This document shows positions 38,901 through 50,300 of a stretch of 64,000 bases of DNA, one piece after another. The position numbers and the translations under genes are program-made. The notes beneath the pieces were generated by a model, which searched no databases, was not told the origin of the DNA, and saw only the letters and a list, made by a program, of their open reading frames with translations. Every line of letters starts with the position of its first letter. The stretch's first letter is position 1. The DNA is from Crotophaga sulcirostris (Eukaryota; Chordata; Aves; Cuculiformes; Crotophagidae): the NCBI GenBank assembly GCA_013397455.1, contig VYZB01000275.1:545978-609977 (forward strand). The letters are read 5' to 3'.

Positions 38901-40340
38901 AAGCAGGTACAGGTTCCTCACCATGAGACATTCCTGGATTCCAGTTTATAAAGCCATTTTAGTAATCCCACTGGATGAATACCCCTCAGTGTATTGTAGC
39001 ATGCTAAAAAACAACGCAATAGATTCAGGTTAACTTGTGCTTTGTTTTTTGTTTGCTTTTGCGTCTTTTTGCAAATGCAAAGATTTAAGCCATATCAGTG
39101 CCCACTGAAATGTCATGCAAAGACAATCAACTGCAAAATTCTGCTTGTGTGCCCTGCTGAAAAAGTAGGGATTTTTTGCCCATGCTGGATGTGTGATTTT
39201 TTTTTCTAAATTATTTTCTCTGCTTTAATTATAGTAAGTACAGATGAGTCTGTAGATTCTGTAGCTGGGGCTAATTGTGCTTTCTTTGGGAAGGGATATG
39301 GAGTGAAAGATAAGGTATGTTTTTGTGACATAGCAGCATGACACTTTTTTTTTGCCACACATTGCTTTATAGTGTTGGTTATTTTAGCGGTAGCTGCTCT
39401 TTAATATGGTTCAGATAGCAAAATTCAATATTTCAGCCCTGTTTTGGGAGGGGTGGGGGAAGAGTTAATTTTGCTCTTCTGTTGTCTAGGAAACAGTGGT
39501 TGTACTTACTTCCCTTTTGAAAATAGATAGTGAATTCTGCATTCAGGGAGCAGTGAATAAGATAAAAAAACACAGATTAGAAGCTTGAATTAGACAACAT
39601 TTGAGAGTGCACAGATAAGTTCGAGTGTGATGGAAACTTTTAGGTTGCACTGAATGAACAGGAGTGGAGCTGAGATCCGTTTTTAAAGGCAGTTCTCAGG
39701 GCTTTGAGGCTCTGGGTGGTTTTTGTGCTGATTCAGCAAAGCATTTAACTAAGTGCCTAATTTTAATAATATAGGGCCTCACTGGGTCCACCCTAATGAC
39801 TTGGTCTGGTTTGTACATAAAATACTTTGTCTCCCACCACTTGGAATATTCAACCCTGTGCATATAGCGCTAAAGACGAAGAGAAAGATACCAACAACTG
39901 CAATTGGGATGCCTTTGCTAAAAACAAGTTCCCCATCAAATTTAAGGCTGTAAATACTAAAACTGGAGACGGAGTTAATTACTGGGGCCAACGGAAAAGG
40001 ATTAAAAAGAAATAAGCCTTGACAGTTGACATGACGGTCAGTAAATGACAAGTGCATTTCAATGCAAGCTTAAGACGATTATACTTGGAAGAAGGAACTA
40101 AAATATAAAGCAAGGGCTGTATGCAACACTGCACGTTCAACTGGAAATGTAGGTTAGGTACTTGGTACTAATTCATGTCCCAGCGAAAAGAAAAAAAAAA
40201 ATCTCTCTTCAATTCAGATGGGAATTGAGCTGTAGATTTTTTCTGACTAAAAAGCTCTGGATAATTCTTTTCTTATGTATTATTAATACTTCTATTACAT
40301 TAAATCTTAGGTGCTCGGAATGATCCTCCAGAGGTGTTTC

Positions 40341-40368
40341 TCCCTCTCTCTCTCTCTCTCTCTCTCCC
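40341..40368. repeat. (TC)n microsatellite
   Basis: About thirteen TC/CT dinucleotide units in a row. On the opposite strand it extends a 168-codon open frame as an Arg-Glu repeat, which is a by-product of the dinucleotide. Confidence 0.9.
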
Positions 40369-42510
40369 ATGTTCGCAGCTGAAGTCTAGGGTGGCTGTGC
40401 TCCTGGGTAGGTGAATCTGGGCTTGGAGAGCAGGCGCGCAGATGCATATAAAGAGAGACACAATTTGCAGGACTAATTTCTTGCAAGCGATTCAGCAGAT
40501 GTGTTTTCAGGAGGGATTTTAGTGTAGTCAAGGAGGTGCTGCCCTCCAAAAGGAACAGTTTGAAAAAACTGCAGAGTTCTGGGAAAGAAATACTAAAACA
40601 AATGAGGAGGAAGGGGGAGGGAGTGATAAAATAAGGAACATGTTGGAAGTGGTGAAGCAGAAAGATCCTGGCAGGGAGTGAAGAACGGGTGATCTGGATG
40701 CATTTGAGGGTGCAAAAAAGGGCAGTGTCAGAGACAGTAGTGCAGATAGTAGATCTCACAGGGTTTGTGATTACTATGCCATGATTAAAAAAAATAGAAA
40801 AACACTGAAACACAAGACAAAAAAAAAATCACTTGAAAAATCCTCATGGCTCTTCTTTTGTATTACTGATCACAAGCAGTCCCTTGTGAAAGTGGTCAGT
40901 ATTACTATACAAGTATGCATGCCATGCTTCTTACTAGCAAATTCCAGCCTCCCTTGAGGAGAGCTTTGAGAAACATTTTGGAAATATAAATGCAAAATCC
41001 AAAAACGGAGAAGGAACAAGAAAAATGGAGAATGCTCAAGAGGATTTGTGATGGCTTTGCAAAGTGGAAGTAGGATGCGAACTCCCAGGTTGGAAGAGGT
41101 TTCCGAAATGGCAGTCAATTAAAATTATATGTGATAAAGCGTTGACAGGTCTGCATGTTTTCAAATGATCCAGCTGTAGCTTGGAGTGCGGTAGGTAAGG
41201 TGCAGCACTTAGTTGGATGTCCTCCTATGGTAGTTGTTACCCACCTTTTGCCTTCCTAGAGAGCAGAGAGAGCCCTAATGACAGTGGATATAATGATGCC
41301 TTCAGGGATGCTTAAGGAGTAACACAGCTCCTGTAGCAAGGTGTAGCCTGATTCCCTTTATCTCCTCTATTCTGCCGGTGTGTCGAGGAGCTGAGGACAT
41401 GCCTCAGGCGGATTGTCAGCCCCCCTCATCACCCGTCCTCCCTCTTGAATGTTCAAGAGCTGATAGAAAATTAGCAGTTGCTTCCTGCGCATGGCAATGT
41501 CAGAAGGGAGCTCCATCTCCAGTGCCTCGTGTAGGGCCAGCAGTTATTTGGCCTCTGCTGTAGAGAACTGAGAAATGTGAATTACCACTGTGCATTTTAC
41601 CATGATGTAGCAGGTTCTCTGTGAGAGGCATCCGTGTCTCCTGACGAGCCTTCCTGGTGCTGCTCTTGCCTCGTTGATGTCAACTTTCCTGGGCTGCTGC
41701 AGCCTTATGTAACTACCCCAGCTCTCCCAGAAGCCTTTTGTGGGGGAAAAGCTGCTGATTCACCCAGCACACAGGTGCTGCAGCACAGCTTCAGTTGCAG
41801 TTCTTGGGTCAGGCAGCATCAAACTGCTCTCCTGAGCAGAGATGGAGAGAAGTAGAAGGGAAAAAGTTGGAGCTTGAGGAAGGTCACACTGCAGCATCTG
41901 TGTTTCTACCTCTCCCTTAGAGATGCTTGCAGGGAAAAGAAAAGACAAACCTGATGGATGGTAATATTTGCAAGAGGATGGAATACAAAGCAGGTGGTAC
42001 TGGTGCTTAATAGGCCCAGGGTTGTGTCTGTGCTGCTTTCAGAGGAACACCTCCAGCAGGCTTTAATCCTGGCTGCCGTGGGTTGTGCTAACAGAAGAGA
42101 CACAATGGCAGAGACCACAGGGTGAACCACCCACGTGCCAGGCGCCAGCAGAACAGTGCGTGATGCTGAATACTAGTGCTGACACCTCTTTGCTGGATAT
42201 CATGGTGATAAGTAGCAGAACTCAAGGTACCATCGGCGGGCCTTGTCCAGCTGCAACACTGTCTCCCTTCAGCGGTATCAGCAATTACCACATGTAGTGC
42301 TTGGCTGTGCTACAGAGGTGGTTTTCTAACTGTGGATCCCTGAATCACACGGGGCCACGATTTTCTTGAAAGCAGCTGACTGAAATCTTAGGCGGTAACC
42401 TTTGTTGGGTTTTTTTTAGTTCTCATCAAAGCCTCCTGTAGGACCTCTCTATCAGTTGGCTCTAAGAAACTGTCCTAAGTGTGTCATCCACAAGGATTAG
42501 CTGCTTGTTG

Positions 42511-42555
42511 TGAACGTGCTAATTCTGAACATGCTAGTTCTGAAAGTGTATTTTC
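42511..42555. repeat. Three tandem copies of a 15-bp unit
   Basis: TGAACGTGCTAATTC, TGAACATGCTAGTTC and TGAAAGTGTATTTTC follow one another without gaps. The first two differ at two positions; the third is more diverged. Confidence 0.7.
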
Positions 42556-45500
42556 TTTTCTTGCAAATAAAAACTATATTAGCCAATAAAAATAATTGAA
42601 TTTATATTATCTAGATGTAATTGGTGATTATGCCCTCTAGGTGGGAAAAAATGCTCTGTTCAAGTGGCTAAACTTCCTTAATTTCCATAGAAGTGGACTG
42701 TGGGGGGAGTGGTGTCCCCCAGGTCTGCACAGAGAGGGCATCAGCAGTGATTTCCTAAAGTAATTTATAGTATGGTTCACTGTATTATGCCAGCTCTAGC
42801 AAACTGTATTCTCCTTTACTGCTAGCATGGCTGTACCAGTTACTCTGCTGGGAATTTGGCTCTTGGAAAGCTAAGTGATTTATAAATTTTTAAGGAGTGA
42901 TGCATACACCTAATCTAAAGGAAAATGGGCTCTTGCAGCCTGTGCACCTGCTGTCAGGGAGGGAAGAGGCTTCCTCGCAGGATTCCTCTGCCAAAATGGG
43001 AAAACACTGACAATCTTTAGGATAGCTTGTTTTAACTCAGTGTTGATGAAAGGTCATTGCCCCTGGAGCCTGAAGCCCTTGGTATACCTAAAAAGGATTA
43101 AAACAAGGGTATTGCAGCAGTGCTTAGTTTTGGCTTGTAAATAAGAATTTTCCAGATACCGACTGCTTTGCTGTCTACGCAGGGGTGAAGTTTCTTCTGA
43201 AACCACAGTGGCTTTTAGTTAGGTCAGACTTGTGAGTCTTTTCTTGCGTCCCTTCCCAACATGGTTTCAGTGAGGAAAAAAGTCTTTCTAGGAAACAACC
43301 TCTGAACAGCCTCTTTCTTTCTAGCTGGGACTTAGAGGCAGTGGAGAAAAGTGTGGTGCCAGGAGGGCTGCAAGGCAGGGAGCCTGAGTAGAAGTGCTCC
43401 TTGGTGAATTCATACACTAGTAACTTGATATTTGATTTCTGGAAGGGTACAGTTACTCGCAAAATCGTGGAATTGCCTCTGAAAGACTTCATGAGTGGAT
43501 GCCCATGACAAATGTACACTTCAAAATGTGACTTAAAAGAATTTAATCCTAATCCATTTACCCTTAGTCCTTGCCAAGGTCCAGGTCGAAAGTTGCGTGG
43601 TGTTCCCGCTCCCCTGACACAGATGACACCTGACACAGTAGGGAGATGGAAGAGAAGCTGCTCCCTGCCCTGCTTCAGTTGTTAGTGTGTCATTGTTGCT
43701 ACAGAAACACAAAACCTTGGACTGGGATTCTGGCAGAATAAAAGGCTTTCAATTCATATTTGATCACATTTAAAGGAGGGGGAAGGAGGGGCCTTGTAAA
43801 AACCCTGTTCATCCACTAGAGAGCATATAGGCAGTGCTTCTCCTTGGAGAAAATAAAAATGTCAAGCTCTTATTATACACAATAATGCAATGCAGTTTAA
43901 ATGTTTACTGTAGTTCTACCCATCATGGTTACATATGGAGAAGAGAGTATGTGAAAACTGGAAGAAGGGTTTGCAAATATATAACTTCCATGTTCAAAAG
44001 CCTCTTACCTACTTGTTAGTGTTTAATATCTTCTTGTTCTTAAAGACCGTTGCTATTCTCCCCATGGAAATATTAAATTATTTACAAAGTTCCCGAGCAA
44101 TCCATGAGTGGACTCAAGGTGGTGCAGAGCAGATTTCTGCAAGGGCATTTTATGGCTTTTGGAGAATTCAAGTATTTCATTTCTAGCTTATCTGTTTGGG
44201 AAGAAGCTTCTGCAAACAAACTGATGTGAGGCTGTTCATCCTACAGATGATCAATGCAAAAAGCTGGCAGTGCGAAGGTGATATTCTTTGAAGTCTAATA
44301 ATATTAATGTTGACTCTTAAATATTTCATAGCTTTTACTCTTTCGTAGTGATCATAGTGCTTGCATTATGGAGCACACTCCTTCCTAATCTAATTTCCAT
44401 TTTTACCCTCTAAACTGCTGCCTACTGTGTGTACACAACATATGTATGTATCTTCAATTTAAACCATAGGGATTTATGTGCATTAAATGAATGGTGGTAG
44501 ACCCCACTAATTAATTAAACTTCCCCCTCCAGGTATCAAATTGACTTTTTCCAAAGGCAATGCTACTGTTTGTTAATACAGTGCATGTTAGAAGCAGTTT
44601 CTTCCAGTGGAATAAGCTGCTGACTCTCTCTGCTGCCCTAGTTAACCTTATTCCCTCCATCTGTAGGTTACAGATCTTTCCACTTACACTTGTAACCTGC
44701 TGTGAGAGCTAGGGATGAAAAATGTTATACAAAGCCAGGTAACTCTCGTGATACATATCTTTTCTTCTGGTTTCTTTTTCTATGCTTGTCTTAATGGGCA
44801 CTCAAATCCTTCATTGCTATGCTTATATAGAGCAATGTGGTTTTGGTGCAGCATGTATGTAGCTTCATTACATGGTCTTTCAGAGCGCTTTGTAAAATGT
44901 TATGATTTTACTTTTCATGTGCCACATATCTGACTTAATAGTTGGCAAAATATTTGAGTCGTAATTAGACACTGGATTGATTTCCACTGAGAATAATGGA
45001 CAGTCTGCTTAGGATTTAATTTGCCCTCAGCATCAAGCAAAACTTTTTTTGTTGCCTTTTGCGAGTGATCAATGAATCCACTTACATTATAACCTGGAGT
45101 TAGGAGCAGAATTGTATGTTAATATCTCTCATTGCACTAAAACGACTGTTAAAGTCCATTACTTTTCTGGGGAAAAAATGGGATGTGTTTAATTTTAACT
45201 GCCTCAGTAGTGTACTGGTGCATTTATAAATCCTGATGAATGAAATTAAGCAATTAGGATTAGAAATTAATAACACAAGGCATCTAGTCATTTCAGCGAG
45301 TTTGCATTTTGATTCTGATTGATTTTTCTAATATTTGCTAAGTGCGTATGTATCAGCAAAGGCTCTATATCCATATGTTGTATTTTTTAAATGCCATCAT
45401 GTTAAATTCTGGAACCTAGATCTTATTTGACAGCATATTATGATTAAATTTCAGTTATCTGAAAAACTGCACCATTAAAATAGCTGATGCAGAATTTAAG

Positions 45501-47202
45501 CACGTCTCTTCATTGTTTTCTTTTTCAAGGTTTTTTAAAATTGCACTTGATGCCTAACACTGCAGAGTCAGTTTACATTTCAGGCAAGGTTATTTTTCCT
45601 CTTTGAATGACAGCAAGGATTTGTGTGCTTGTATGCAAGTGTGACATGAAAATACGAAGATATCTGCCTTACAGTTTTGGTTTTGATTTTTAATTGATAT
45701 TTGGATGATATAAAGCAAGCAACTACCATATGACAATAAAGTGGACCAGCTTTCCCAGCTGGATGTCATATTTTACAAAGTACGTAACCAGAGAAACTGT
45801 GAATTATGTAAACTGCTAAATAAGATACTGGGTGTAACTTATTACCCTGCTGGCTGGAAGACACTGCTTGTTACTTGCACTTTCTGAAGCAACATTATTC
45901 TGGCTGTTTCTCAGAAGTGCTAAACTTTGTTATTAGAAAACAAAATATTCAAGGAGAGAGTGGCGTACTTGTGGTTTCCCATGGTGAAAGAACGGGAGGT
46001 TTTGGAAGGCTGGAAGCGAGTAGTATTCAGTACGACTCCTGAACAGTTGACTGTCGTGCCTTGCATGTGTCTGCTCCGCTGCCCACAGGTAGGGACCGGG
46101 ATGAGCTAGGTCGCGTGATAGCTCCTGGCAAGGACAGATGCTGTTGTCTAGGGCTGAGATAAGCATTCAGTGGGCCAGTTTGGGGCGGTGATTTTGGTTT
46201 ATATTCTGTTACTTCAACAAGGAATGTTTTATTTCTTATGGTTGTGTCCTTTTGTGGTTTTGTGCCTTCTTCAATTAAACTGAATCACGTAATTTTATTT
46301 ATTTATAAAAATATTTATTCGTATTGTTCTTGAAATACCCATTTCATGATATTTCATGCATTTGTTTTGCTGTATAACTCTAATAAACTTCCCTAAAACA
46401 GACATTTTAAATTTTATCCTCAGTATAAAATTTTCTACTTTATTTTTTCTACTTTTCAACTTTGCCACTTTTCATACTGCATTTGCTGTTCTTGCTCAGG
46501 GTCCATGGATTTGCTGTTGGACCATGTGCAGCACATTATTAATTAACCATTATGACTGTAGTAGGTGCTTTGTGGAGGCAACCAGACTTTGTGCAGTAGC
46601 ATTCGAGTTGTGTCAGGAGATTGTATCAGCATGAGAGTGTGCAAGTTGGTTTGATTTTAGGAGGAAAGACTCTTTGAAAGGACCAGATTTGGAGAAGCGC
46701 TTGGCTCTTGTGCTAAAAAATGTGTTGCTCCACAGTGCATTGGGCAGGGCTTGTACAAAATCTTTACTCAGAGCAGATAAGTGGAGTCATAGTAAGTGTG
46801 AGCTTAGTACTTGTGGAAGGTTTGCATGTCAGAAAAATACTCATGTCCGTATGTTGTTGGATTTGTGCGATTTTTTTTGTTGATGAGGCAATATTAGGTG
46901 CTGATGGGAGCTAGATTTCTTGTTCAAGGGAACCTTATGATTCAGGACCACTTCATGAATGAAGAGTAATCCAAGAAGACTATGACACAATGAGAGACAG
47001 AACGTAATACTGAACTAACTCACCAGGGCCTGCTGTTTGAATTTTAATATTAACTTTTTTTTAGCCCCTCCAAAACACCTGATATGTCAGACCTAATGAG
47101 ACATCTTGAACAAGTCCTCCACAGCTGCTTCTCCCATTCACCTTGTTCTCAGTTATAGCCCAGGCCACGCACAATATTGTACTAATAGGCAGCAGGGTCA
47201 GA

Positions 47203-47379
47203 CCCTAGGGCATGGGTGGCAAACACAAGGCCCATGGGCCGAATCCGGCCCTCCACCGAGCTCCTTGCCCCTACGCTCCTGCCAGTGCTGGTCACGCATG
47301 CAGCGTGTGACGCGCATTATGCTCAGGAACAGGCTGGTGTGGCCCCCATGAGAATGAGTTTGACACCCCTGCCTAGAGT
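47203..47379 (+). mobile_element. Nonautonomous hAT-type DNA transposon, copy 2
   Basis: The element runs from about 47211 (CATGGGTGGCAAACAC) to 47371 (GAGTTTGACACCCCTG), giving imperfect terminal inverted repeats of about 16 bp. Flanks CCTAGGGC and CCTAGAGT may be a decayed 8-bp target duplication, offset by one base from the expected boundary. Inside are a GGCCGAATCCGGCC palindrome-like segment and the core shared with copy 1 at 23866-23900 in inverse orientation. It is about 160 bp long and noncoding. It is more diverged at its ends than copy 1, so it may be an older insertion or a different subfamily. Confidence 0.78.
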
Positions 47380-50300
47380 CCCATCTGTTGTCTCTTGTCC
47401 TGGAGGTGTGAAGGAACAGTCCAGGGGACTGGCTGGCTTTCTAGCTGGAGGCAGAGGCAAGGCAGAGGCAGCTCATCTTGCCGGCCTCTTCATTAATTGG
47501 AGGGAGCAAGACTTGGTAAGGTGAGTGATGCTTTAAACATTAAAGCAGCAGCTCCCGAGTTTGAAAATAAATACTTTCATGTTTCTTCCATTTCTCTCCC
47601 TGTTTCTGAGGTTTTAGGTTGTCTTTTTTTCTTTTTTGAGTCTCTTTCAAAAGTGATAGTGCAGTGCAATGGGAGAGATGACAGTTCTCTTCTCTTCAAA
47701 CCTTCGCAGCATTTCTTTCTAGGACATGGTTTCCCACACTTTTATGTGTGAGCATTATGCAAGGTGAAGAAAGTACAGGGAGATGCAGCAGCATGACTGG
47801 GAGAGGCATCCTTACTCTTGCCTTGATTTCAGTGAACGGCAAATCTCTGTTGGAAAGAGCTGGCCAGAGAATTCCTTACTCTTCCAGCTAGAAAAAGGTA
47901 CTCTCTTTCTCAAAATCCCACTGAAAGAACAGGAATATTCAAACAACTAGAAAACTATCGCCTCTTACAAGAATTGCTCATCTTGGTGGTAGACGAAGGA
48001 AAGACATGGAGCATGCCTCCAAAAAGTTTAAGGTTTCAACTAATGGTTATTTTCCTGGGTAAAAACTTGTTCAAAACATGTCAGATGAGCTTATGGAGTA
48101 GGTCTGCTGGATACAATACATTAGGAACTGCTCTTTCTCATAATCTGAAGGTTTCAGGGGCAAAAAGGAGACTTCTGTCATGGTGGTGATTCACAAGAGT
48201 CTCGTGCTGCTGCATGCCTTGACTTTCACACAGGAAGCTCCATTACAGCATGGAAACAGTGCACTGCAGCACAGGTGTTTCCATCGTGTACATGTGCCTT
48301 ACTCAGTATTTGTTGTCATTTTGAGCTTTAAGGTCTGCAGACCTGGGCTTGGTGTAGAGGAAAGGTCTTGCAGAACCTCTGCAAAATGAAAATTTCTACA
48401 TTGAAACCTTGGGAATTTAAAAACTTGTGAACTGCTCATCCTTCTCCAACCATACCCAAAATATTTCATTTTTACATTAATTCCAACTTTTTCCTTATAA
48501 TACAGCTGTCTACAATTACAATTCTATGGGTTTTCCTTCCCACGTGAACCTAAATCTCAGTTTAATATAATAGCCTTTAGGCAATATGACAATATGTAAA
48601 ATATTTGAAAATTCAGAAATTTGAAAATTGGTGTTGAAAATTAGATTCATCTGTCAGTAGTGAGTTTGGTGTGCTCTATGCATTAATTTCATATGCATAA
48701 GCACCTTAACAAAGAAAAGAAATGTTTCCCCTTTTTTATTAACTGTCAAATGTCTTGGGTTGAAAATTGGAAAAATTTATAGACTTCACTGCTCTGTATT
48801 CAAGTTCTGCTTTTAAAAACTTAAAGTAGTAATATTTTTTATTTGATTTACTAATTTCTAGTAGCTTTCCAATACAAATTTTCTCCTGTTTGTGAGATTT
48901 TATGAATCTTTTTGTTTTAGTATCATTGATGTTTTGTGTTCTGTATGTAAATTGTCAGTTACGGGGAAGAATTATCAATATATCTCTCTACAAGCTCCAG
49001 CAATATCTCTGTCCTTCACGAAATGAAGCAGAGAGCTTCAAGTTATTGCACATCATCTTTAAAGGCTACATATTTTTTTTCCAATTTTCATATAGTAGGT
49101 AACGAGCACTCAGCCTCTGTCTTAGGCCCTTTTTGAATATCTGGTTCTGTTACCTGGTTCCACTGCTGACTGGGATGGGATATTCAATAATCTCATTTTT
49201 TACTAGATTTTTTTTTTTTTTTGTCTTGCAGTCCTCACGCAACCTTCTGCTTTCAGTTTGAATTTTAAGTCCAAGCGATTTTCCACTTGTTTCCAGTGTT
49301 TGGTATGTGCCAAAATTTAGCCTTTTCAACTTTTCCAAATTTCATTTCCCAGCCCTGTTCTGCAGTAGGTTCACTCCTATTTTTCTGTGTTAGTTAACCT
49401 TTTGCCCTGTAAATATTTGTTAATGGAAATTTTTTGTGGTTGGCTTAAGTTTCTGATAGTCAGCAAGTTGAGGCTGATAATGAAACCCTGCTGCCAGCGT
49501 GCTGAAGAAAGCATTAAACCACAGCTGTACTCCTTAGTGCTCCTGTCTTTACCTGCCCCTATCGCATACCATTACACTTGATTTATCCAATGTAACATGA
49601 TCGTTATATAAAGCCAACTTTGGTTGTTGTAAGACCTTCCATTTTCATGCCTGCCTTATCTTTTTTCCAGCTGCCATTCCCCTAGTTCTACAAATAGCTC
49701 CAAAGCAAGACTTGCAGAATAAAAGGAGTCAGGACAAAATTTGGGCAGCTTGGGTTATGATGGGGCTCAGATGGATGAAGGTGTATTTCTTTTTGATCTT
49801 TCACCCTTTCAGCCTTTTGTTTTCTGATTTCTTTTATGGGATATTAACTGTCTTGGTTACCTCAATACCAGAGAGAGTCAGCAGCGACATACACCGCTGT
49901 GTGGCATATCCTGTTGTTTCTATATTTTTCTTGATCTGGATGCAAGTGCCTTGGGAGTCCAACTGCAGCCATCTCAGGCTGGCTTTTCTAGGGATGCAAG
50001 AGGCAATTTTGCATTTCTGTGAAGCTGGATACCTAAAAGCTAGACAAAGTAGTCTGGGCAAAATATGCACAATTCTTCAATAGTAAGTCCCTCTAGGACA
50101 CTTTCTTCTTCAGACTTTGACATAAAACACCTCTTAGTGCTAATCTTTGTATTGGATCAAGCTTACACTGAGTTGACCAAAGAAAACTTTCATTCATATC
50201 TCCCTGTGAATTAAAACAGTCAAAGGCCTTAGACTGATATACAAGTCGCAAAATGGGAAGGTGCTGCTAAGTTCAGGTCATTAAAAATAGTATCATGCCT

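Larger units (their letters stand above)
24000..47202 (+). other. CELF2 intron, central part
   Basis: Long intronic stretch without a supported exon or RNA gene. It contains a (TC)n tract at 40341, a 15-bp triplicate at 42511, and scattered A/T homopolymers (for example near 25078, 26700 and 38090-38120). Some intervals, such as 35.8-36.7 kb and 41.35-42.3 kb, are less AT-rich and carry longer chance frames on both strands. Minus-strand frames at 29.2-30.5 kb and 40.3-40.8 kb could be decayed coding or LINE remnants but were not identified well enough to call. Confidence 0.55.

Noticed and set aside
41350..42300. GC-richer interval with multiple short frames, considered as a possible exon cluster or CpG island
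   Set aside because: CpG density is not island-like, frames are short and on both strands, and no acceptor-exon-donor arrangement matching CELF2 was seen.
47106..47351. Plus-strand 81-codon frame containing SSLPLRSCQCW, similar to SSLPLRSCQRW in a minus-strand frame at 23806-24078
   Set aside because: The shared peptide comes from the common core of the two hAT-type elements read in corresponding frames, not from a gene family.
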